Both the position numbers and the translations under genes were made by a program. The notes under the pieces were generated by a model, which made no database searches, was not told the DNA's origin, and saw only the letters and a list, made by a program, of their open reading frames with translations. From Bolinopsis microptera (taxonomy: Eukaryota > Ctenophora > Tentaculata > Lobata > Bolinopsidae), in contig NC_087075.1 of the NCBI RefSeq assembly GCF_026151205.1, positions 9,479,303 through 9,543,302 on the forward strand: DNA of 64,000 nucleotides, written 5' to 3'. Positions 57,104 through 64,000 of the stretch are shown here, piece after piece. The stretch's first letter is position 1; every line of letters begins with the position of its first letter.

Positions 57104-57740
57104 TGTAAAAGTTGGCCACAAAATTTATCATCAACAAGAAAGTGCTAAATTTTAAGACAAAAAGAATAAATAACTCGAAGGGATCCTTCATGCAGCTGAT
57201 GGCGATTTGGTTAACAGTGAAAGGTAAGGTGGAGATGCAGTAGACTAAAGCAGTGAGGGCTACAGTGAGGGCTCCTTGCCATGGAACACTTCCACCAACT
57301 CGTCTTGCAGATTTCCCTGCTTCAGCTAGGTACTTCAGTGTAGGAACTGTAATTGTGGCGACGATGATTATATTTAGAATTATACTGAACATAAATTATA
57401 ATATCGGTATTATTTTCTTTCATGCATCAGACATCAGAGTTGTAACCACACTCACAGTTGTAAACTCGGTAGTCAAAGTGAATATCATCCTTGTCTACAA
57501 CAAAGATGAATATTGGAAAGAGAAGGGCAAAGCCAAAAGCCCAAATGAAGCTGCAAACTTGATGAGCTCGTTTCGTTGACCAACTTGCTGCTCCGAGAGG
57601 ATATCTGATTATCAGGAACTTGCTTGTCATGTAGTGAGAACTGTGATGAGGGACATACCAGCTGGGAAGTGGGAAAACGATGTACCTGACGTATACCTCA
57701 ACATATTGATTGATGATGTCAATCCATCGAGATCGTTGCT
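57104..57740 (-). pseudogene. Class A-type GPCR remnant, TM3-TM7
   Basis: The first frame covers ICL2 to ECL2 (SKFLIIRYPLGAASWSTKRA, TM4 with FIWAFGFALLFPIFIFVV, then YNCECGYNSD). A second frame covers TM5-TM7 (IILNIIIVATITVPTLKYLA, ALTVALTALVYCISTLPFTV, FLLMINFVANFY). The frames are not joined: a stop follows GYNSDV, and no good intron fits the 45-bp gap. At VANFY, the place of NPxxY, the sequence passes directly into the MITE end. TM1-TM2 are absent and the right side begins at a hairpin (57731-57761). It lacks LDLa modules and may belong to another class A family. Confidence 0.6.
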
Positions 57741-57761
57741 CTGCGAAGCAGAGCAACGATC
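57731..57761. repeat. Perfect 31-bp hairpin
   Basis: GATCGTTGCTCTGC and its exact complement around a three-base centre, at the upstream edge of the GPCR remnant. It may mark an insertion end or a terminator-like hairpin. Confidence 0.9.
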
Positions 57762-57829
57762 GACGATGAAGCAAGAATGCTAATTTGCGCGGCGCGTCGA
57801 AGCGGCGAAGTCCTCCAACTCAACATAGC

Positions 57830-59390
57830 AAAGTGCTTTTCCTATGACCCACGATCGAGTTGGCTAGCAAGGAGATAGCAGCAGGAGCAATGGTAGAGAT
57901 AGTGCATGTTAAATCACAAATCAGAGACTGCGATGTGCTGGATTATTGTGACTAAGATTTTGTTAATTTTGAAGGCTTCCTTCTGCCTGGAATGATGCGA
58001 TCACAGATCAAGATCAGAGTATCTCTTGTATCACGTCGTGACCCCCATTGTCGTTTTCACTTAGCGTTTCTACGATACAGGCGGGTCATACAACTTATGA
58101 GTATGACAAAGAATCTCCTATTAGGGATGACATGACGCCAAATATGAAACTTAAGACGCCCAAAAGTATCTCTCTGCATTGCCATTGTTATGCATGCTGA
58201 ATTCGATGTCCGAGTAGTTGCTTGAAGTGGTAATCAGAGCTGAGTTAAGAACGGAATGAGTCTGTCGGCGGCTACAATGAAGCGATCGTTCTAATTTACG
58301 TGTTTTTCAAATCCTACAAAGCTACAAGAAACAGCTAACCCCACAAAACCTAAGTCCCTCTAAAACTATCATGACAGTGTATTTTTAGTCACAAAATGGG
58401 CTACTCAAATTTCATACAAGAAACTACTCACCCGCAAAACCTGGAAAATTTCCCAAATAATTGTATTTTGACAATTGATATTTCACCTGCAAATTCAAAT
58501 TTGTATTATTAGAGGTGTTGTTGTGTGATAATCATTGATTATATTTATTAATCAAGTCCCTCCATATCTGGATAGCAGCTACAGAAGAGTCAAGTGTATG
58601 CTATCCGCATAATTCTGTATCCCTTATAGTTATATTATTGGATCTACAGACAGAGTCTTTTATCCAGGCGAAATTGAGTGATTTCCAAATAGTATGAGCA
58701 GTTAAAGTGAAACGAACTTCTTTGTAAAAACTGGTAATATTTGATTGAAAACTATTACTAACATAATCTGAGAAAATTAATGGTTAGAATTCACAATATT
58801 TTAATTCTAGAAGATGGGAAAATGAAATCAAGTCAGATAACGGGTTTCAATGATAAATTATAATATACACCAGCGGCCTCTTTTTGCTACAGCGGGCCCG
58901 CGCAGCCCGCTAGTAAAAGGGCTCGATATTTCTCAGCCCGCAAGCAAATGACATGTTTCAGCCCGCCGGACTATAAGTATATGACATAAAATAGCCCGCG
59001 AGATACAATCTGGCAACGTGTAGCTAAGTGTAGCATCTTAAACCGACGTTTAACAAACAAAGCAAACACGCTACAAACTATACAAACACACAAATTTCCG
59101 CACAGATGAAGGTCAAATTTTGCGGCTTGAAAGTTAAAACTATTAACTAATAGTTAATGAGCTATACAAGGCACAACAGTCGGCTCGTGTACCATATTGA
59201 TACACGGCGGCTACATGCAGCAGTGCCAGTATCCCCATATTATTCCTCACTAAGTCTAAACTTTATTATTCACAAGCAATTGAAAGATTGAATGAGAAGA
59301 AAACAAAACAATACACAAAAAGAAGCATCCTGAATGTTTTTATCTCATTACGATCACCGATGAAATATGTTATTGTTAAAAATAAATATA
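57830..59390. other. No gene seen; AGCCCGC-rich patch
   Basis: AT-rich DNA with a patch at about 58890-59000 containing repeated AGCCCGC words (CAGCCCGCTAG, CAGCCCGCAAG, CAGCCCGCCGG, TAGCCCGCGAG). Probably the edge of a dispersed element. No coding frame. Confidence 0.45.
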
Positions 59391-59452
59391 TATATTTAAT
59401 TGTAGTTGACGAAATGAGAGTCTCCACTCAGTGTGTTAAAACATAATTCTTT

Positions 59453-59485
59453 GTCGACGTTTCGGCTACATGCCTTTGTCATAAA
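59453..59485 (-). ncRNA. Hammerhead-like core, arm 1
   Basis: The minus strand reads TATGACAAAGGCATGTAGCC then GAAACGTC. The layout matches a hammerhead with stem II GGC/GCC followed by GAAAC and GTC. The first box differs from CTGANGA at two conserved positions, so activity is doubtful. Confidence 0.35.
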
Positions 59486-59872
59486 CAGGACGTACTGAAA
59501 ACTTACATAGCTGCAAAGATACAATGTTAAAATAATCTATTAAAATAATCTATTAATACTACGAAATATAACAACAACAAATAACATCTTGAAACACAAC
59601 AACAATCACAAATTTATCCAAAAGAAACATAAAATATAACGGCTAAAAGAATCCAAACCGCAACAAGCCGTGAACAATTCTTCATAATACTACAAACATT
59701 TTACCAAGATAGCTCCTTCATAAAACTGATTAATCAAAAATTATCTAGGTTTATAAGTTCAATATTACATTAACTTCCAAGTATATTTTATCCAATCACC
59801 TTCATTTACGGACTCAGACAATTGAGTATTTATTTCTGGGTTTTCACGTTTTATTAGAACCGACTGCCACAA

Positions 59873-60178
59873 TTGACATTTCCTACATTGGGGAAACTGG
59901 TAGGTTTAAAAGAAGTAGAGCCTGGGAACACTACAAATCAGTAAGGGATGGCAACAAATCTACGGCCATGGGGAAGCACTACCTAGAGGAGCATGCAGAC
60001 ATTTCAATGCCAAACATACCGTTTCGGTTTATAGTTCGAAAAAGATGTAAAGACTATGTGGACCGTCAATTGTGGCAGTCGGTTCTAATAAAACGTGAAA
60101 ACCCAGAAATAAATACTCAATTGTCTGAGTCCGTAAATGAAGGTGATTGGATAAAATATACTTGGAAGTTAATGTAAT
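59873..60178 (+). CDS. GIY-YIG endonuclease fragment of a Penelope-like element
   Basis: An open plus-strand frame reading IDISYIGETGRFKRSRAWEH, then GKHYLEEHADISMPNIPF, VDRQLWQSVLIKRENPEINT and ending WIKYTWKLM before TAA. It has the YIG half of GIY-YIG, the conserved R..EH segment, and the E in the LIKRENP region. The N-terminal GIY part and the reverse transcriptase are missing because the inverted arm starts here. The last third of the frame lies within the right arm. It is distinct from the copy at 8761-9549, so two Penelope lineages are present. Confidence 0.7.
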
Positions 60179-60458
60179 ATTGAACTTATAAACCTAGATA
60201 ATTTTTGATTAATCAGTTTTATGAAGGAGCTATCTTGGTAAAATGTTTGTAGTATTATGAAGAATTGTTCACGGCTTGTTGCGGTTTGGATTCTTTTAGC
60301 CGTTATATTTTATGTTTCTTTTGGATAAATTTGTGATTGTTGTTGTGTTTCAAGATGTTATTTGTTGTTGTTATATTTCGTAGTATTAATAGATTATTTT
60401 AATAGATTATTTTAACATTGTATCTTTGCAGCTATGTAAGTTTTCAGTACGTCCTGTT

Positions 60459-60488
60459 TATGACAAAGGCATGTAGCCGAAACGTCGA
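60459..60488 (+). ncRNA. Hammerhead-like core, arm 2
   Basis: The same 30 bases as in arm 1, here on the plus strand, with the same departures from the CTGANGA box. Confidence 0.35.
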
Positions 60489-60615
60489 CAAATAATTATG
60501 TTTTAACACACTGAGTGGAGACTCTCATTTGGTCAACTACAATTAAAAATAAATGATTGACCCACTCATAAGAGCAAAACAAGATTACCAAAAATAAATA
60601 TAACTGAATTGAGTT

Positions 60616-63600
60616 TTAGTTTTTACAAATACTCCAGCCTTTCTTATTAAAAACTCTGCAATTATCCGCCCGCTTCTCAATCAGATCACCTACTGATCGT
60701 TTCACTTTATCCTCGATAACTTCAACTAGAACGTTCTCGTTCTTGTTAAAACCATCGTGCTTATATCGTTCAGCTGAGGAGTGTAGTTAGTAATAGTAGG
60801 CGACTAAAATGATGAACATGTTAATTACGGCGTCGTTCTAATTTCATGTATAACTGTCATGAAGATGTCATGTAACTCTTACCTGTAAACTACAGCAACA
60901 GGTAAGACTACAGCCACAGGTAAGACCTAGTTATGCATCTTCATGACAGTAATCTTGACTAAAACATTTCTTACTTTAAAAACTTTAATGACGAATTTTG
61001 TGAATATTATTTCGTAACTAAAATCGAATTCGAAATGAAATACTATGTATTATATAAACCTTTTTTCTTTTCATTTGCGGCCCTTAATTGTTTGTAGATA
61101 TCCACGGTGGTCAGTTCCAAATAGCGTTCGAAGTTGAAGTATTCCATTTGTCCTGAAAATTATTTTAAATTACAGGTTAAAATGTAACGATATGGTTATG
61201 ATTAAAATTGATATCACCGATATCTAGTTCATGCAGACAATATGAAGAAACCTTTCTATCAACACAGATTGTCAAAACAGTGATTTTGGGATGAATGCTA
61301 ATATTTTATGAGTGCTAATATTTCATGAGTGCTAATGTTTTATAATGAGTGTTGATATTTTATGAATTATGAGTGCTAATATTCCGTGATAGTTCCAGGC
61401 CTTTTTATTTGTGGCTGTTTTAACCCCACCCCCGGCCCCCCGCCCCCCCCCCCCCCCCCAGTGAAAGACCTGCTGAAAAAGGTCCTCAAGGTCCCAGCAA
61501 TCAGCAATGCAGGAGCTGTCATATTATACATACATTTTTAGGCAACTGAAACTTTTCTTACTTTCGTTAGATTTTTCCGGTTCCCTCCTCGGTGAAAGGT
61601 CTTTACCTCGGTAGTCAGGCCGCTTCCTCTTTTCTGGAACAGTCGGGGAAATTTCAAATACCCTCTTACAAAATTTGCCCAACTCCTCAAAGAGATTTCT
61701 TAAACGCGACCGTTTATTCGCCAAATTTTAAGCAAATTGTTATAAGGAATCGAACTCACCAAAGGGCACCAAGACCACTCCACGAAATTTGCAATAGCCT
61801 CTTTTTTTCTGTAAGAAAACCACTCGACTGACCTTTTGAAAAGAAAGTTATTTCAACAGGAACAAGTCCATCTCTGATCCCGGCAGAATTAGCAGCGGAG
61901 ACTCTAGCTATGTACTCAGTTGCGGGGATGAGATGCTCTATTTTAAGATGAGATAACACCGAATGGACCTGAAGTTAGACTTGAAATTAGGACTGCCAAC
62001 TTGACAACCATCGGGATTTGCACAGTTCTGCTCATAATACCATAAAAACAGCACACATACTGTACATCGGTTAGCAAATCAGCCAAATGGGATTAAAAAC
62101 AGCTTGTACACAACTGAAAATAGTTTTGACTAACTGTAAAGTTTTTGAACACTAAAGAAAAATCTTGGACACTGCACTATATAGAAACTTGTCGAAAACT
62201 ATAAAAACTTCTGGAACACTACAGAAACTTCTCGGACACTATATAGAAACTTCTCGAAAACTATAAAAACGTCTCGAACACTAAAATCTCACCTCCGTCC
62301 ATTCTTCAGCATCATTAGGTTTGTACTGTACAGTATAGGTTGTGTCCCGTCCAACAGCATCCCAAGTCAACTTAACGGTATCTTCTGCGGGAGTGGCTAC
62401 CAGATTGGTTACACTCATCGGGGGCTCTGAGATGGGATTGTGATCAGGTTTATTGTCCAAAAATGAAGTACCCTATAATTGGACCTTATTTGGGCGAACA
62501 TTACGTAGACGGAAAAAATAATGGGCGCAATATTTTCTTAGAACGTAATATGTGTAACCGAATGTTTTAAAACGGAGTTTAATTTAGGTGGAAATTCCAG
62601 CACCCACATAATGTCCGACCAAAAAGTCTAATTAAGGTACATTGGGCTGGTTTGGCGAATTACCAAGAATATTCTCACGGCTTGAAAGACAGTGCAATCT
62701 TTTCGCACCAAAAATATAATTATTTAGGTAGTTAATTTATTATCTACCTAAGATATCCACTTTCACCAGGTCAGATCTCTTGCCACGATACATCCAACAC
62801 ATGAAGGTTCCTGAGTCTTCCTTAGTGACATTCTTGATAACAAGAACTAATGTTCCTTCTTCCTTGTTGACTTCATAATACACCCGCTGCTCTGGATCTG
62901 TTGAAAATAAGAATCAGTTTAGGGGTTGGAACTTGGAGCAAAGGGAAAGTATTATTCAATTACACCCGCTGATCTGGATCTATTGAAAATAAGAATCAGT
63001 TTAGGGGTTGGAGCAAAGGGAAAGTATTATACAATTACACCTGCTGCTCTGGATCTTTTGAAAATAAGAATCAGGTTAGGGGTTGGAGCAAAGGGAAAGT
63101 ATTATACACCCGCTGCTCTGGATCTATTGAAAATAAGAATCAGGTTAGAGGTTGGAGCAAAGGGAAAGTATTATACTATTACACCCGCTGCTTTGGATCT
63201 ATTGAAAATAAGAATCAGTTTAGGGGTTGGAGCAAAGGGAAAGTATTATAAAATTACACCGCTGCTCTGGATCTATTGAAAATAAGAATCAGTTTAGGGG
63301 TTGGAGCAAAGGGAAAGTATTATACAATTACACCGCTGCTCTGGATCTATTAAAAATAAGAATCAGGTTAGGGGTTGGAGCAAAGGGAAAGTATTCTGCA
63401 TGTATTTAACTGATATTCAAAACTTGATTTTAAAATTCACAACGTGCGAACAATATTTACTGTTAAAAATCATCTAATGCAAATAGATCACCTTTCAGCG
63501 AGATGGTTTTATTCAAAATGATATCACTTTCTATATATATAAAGTTATCTCTTCGTTGCACAAATATTTCTGGTTCTCTATCTTCATGAAGCGCATGAAG

Positions 63601-64000
63601 TGGCCACGAGCAAGATATGACAACAGTTTGATGCCATATTATTGGTCCATTCTCCACAGATGGTTGGATTGAGATGTCAGGTTTGTCAGTGTCGCGGCTT
63701 TCTGGAAATTTATAAAAATCACCTCTATGTTGTAAAATGATTTCATATCAAAATTAGGGCTGCAGGTTTTTAATTCAAAAATCATAGAAACCCGTTTAAA
63801 TAATATTATCGAATAAAAATGCTAGGTTTGAATTGTAAGATATGTGTGATCGCAAAAGTTACCGCAGTCATTGTTAGACGTAGAGCCTTCGGCAGAGAAT
63901 TTGCCGTTGGGACAGCTTATACAAGAAGAGGCCCCATCAGCACTGTAAGTGTTCTCCCCACATTGCTTACATCCACTATCTGTCATGTAGTTTCCAGCCA
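60616..64000 (-). CDS. EGF-like/Ig/FN3 protein, 3' part (partial gene)
   Basis: Eight exons in compatible phase: 64000(+)-63863, 63701-63492, 62897-62748, 62426-62293, 61968-61833, 61633-61562, 61152-61060, 60773-60616. The first carries a cysteine-rich module of the ephrin-receptor/GCC2-GCC3 type (CKQCGENTYSADGASSCISC). The next two form an Ig-like domain (VVISCSWPLHA to EDSGTFMCW). The fourth and fifth form one FN3 domain (PPMSVTNLVATPAEDTVKLT, TTYTVQYKP, LIPATEYIARVSAANSAG). The last three encode a charged tail (YFNFERYLELTTVDIYKQLR) ending GWSICKN before TAA. No transmembrane exon or kinase is seen, so the product may be secreted or a membrane exon was missed. The early exons lie beyond the window. 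Exon 61562-61633 is the least certain. Confidence 0.72.
60855..60950. repeat. Foldback repeat in an intron
   Basis: ACTGTCATGAAGATG and complement, with nested TCTTACCTGT/ACAGGTAAGA, form a stem about 35 bp long, interrupted, in the last intron of the Ig/FN3 gene. Confidence 0.7.
61426..61459. repeat. C-rich homopolymer tract
   Basis: CCCACCCCCGGCCCCCCG followed by an uninterrupted C run of about 17, within an intron. The similar poly-G run at 53676-53689 and the poly-C at 13100 indicate a recurrent motif, and these sites are prone to sequencing error. Confidence 0.85.
62472..62638. mobile_element. Degenerate CCTTATCGGAC-family MITE in an intron
   Basis: Ends ACCCTATAATTGGACCTTAT and TCTAATTAAGGTAC are diverged copies of the family termini, with GGGCGAACATTA and TAATGTCCGACC subterminal motifs. 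About 170 bp, in the intron between the Ig and FN3 exons. Confidence 0.55.
62881..63395. repeat. 75-bp tandem array that contains copies of an exon's 3' splice site
   Basis: Seven units sharing GCTGCTCTGGATCTATTGAA and AAATAAGAATCAG, then TTAGGGGTTGGAGCAAAGGG. The unit nearest 62881 overlaps the acceptor and first 17 bases of the Ig exon 62748-62897. The other six are copies with small changes. Confidence 0.9.

Larger units (their letters stand above)
59395..60555 (+). mobile_element. Penelope-like unit with inverted terminal repeats
   Basis: Arms of about 480 bp (59395-59872 and 60066-60555) are inverted copies, including GCAGCTATGTAAGTTTTCAG and CATGTAGCCGAAACGTCGAC. Between them lie 193 unique bases inside a GIY-YIG frame. 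Inverted LTR-like arms are a known arrangement for Penelope-like elements. The CCGAAACGTC box belongs to their hammerhead ribozyme region. Confidence 0.7.

Noticed and set aside
62926-63279. Plus-strand repetitive frame (GVGAKGKYYTITPAALDLLK units)
   Set aside because: Arises from the 75-bp intronic tandem array; no splice or family support.

Overview
The window is animal nuclear DNA, AT-rich and loaded with repeats. Its genes are split by GT-AG introns whose reading phases can be matched by eye. The host genes encode an ABCA-type transporter, GPCRs with LDL-receptor class A (LDLa) modules resembling the snail GRL101 / relaxin-receptor group, a LamG/pentraxin-like membrane protein, and an EGF-like/Ig/FN3 protein. 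The mobile elements include Penelope, Mutator-like, hAT, Harbinger, Helitron-like and LINE sequences. Together these suggest an aquatic invertebrate, possibly a cnidarian or another early-branching animal. The species cannot be fixed from the sequence alone, and no database search was possible.

Layout. 1-2.6 kb: 5' part of an ABCA-like transporter gene on the minus strand, with two tandem, phase-identical versions of one exon. 3.9-5.3 kb: a complete-ended but internally deleted Mutator-like element with a 9-bp target duplication. 6.6-12.0 kb: short plus-strand exons of unrecognised genes beside a cluster of four CACGTG boxes, with a 5'-truncated Penelope GIY-YIG domain on the opposite strand. 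12.4-12.9 kb: a secreted-type cysteine-containing reading frame with a 204-bp in-frame duplication. 17.2-20.5 kb: a minus-strand gene for a LamG-like domain, about 38 exact heptads and a transmembrane segment; a hAT-type MITE breaks its coding exon. 22.5-27.1 kb: an intact two-exon LDLa GPCR of 1213 codons, the best gene in the window. 36.2-38.1 kb: the first two exons of a second LDLa GPCR, cut after TM4 by a repeat element. 57.1-57.7 kb: a degraded GPCR cut at TM7 by a MITE. 60.6-64.0 kb: the 3' part of an EGF-like/Ig/FN3 protein gene with eight phase-compatible exons.

Most of 27-60 kb is nested mobile DNA. A segment of 2.3 kb on one side and 3.3 kb on the other is present in inverted orientation at 29.3-31.7 and 42.7-46.0 kb, bracketing the truncated GPCR. 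Other elements include foldback arrays of a 10-bp unit, a Harbinger-like Myb-type tail, a hAT transposase remnant, a solitary LINE ORF1 with tandem 20-bp units just upstream, long-hairpin MITEs, a Helitron-like 3' end, a 2.8-kb element with inverted arms of about 510 bp that carries spliced coding exons, and a Penelope unit with inverted terminal repeats holding a hammerhead-like core.

The genes do not form a pathway. The common theme is receptor and membrane-protein genes repeatedly interrupted by transposons. Exon models rest on splice consensus and phase matching only. No transcript evidence was available.
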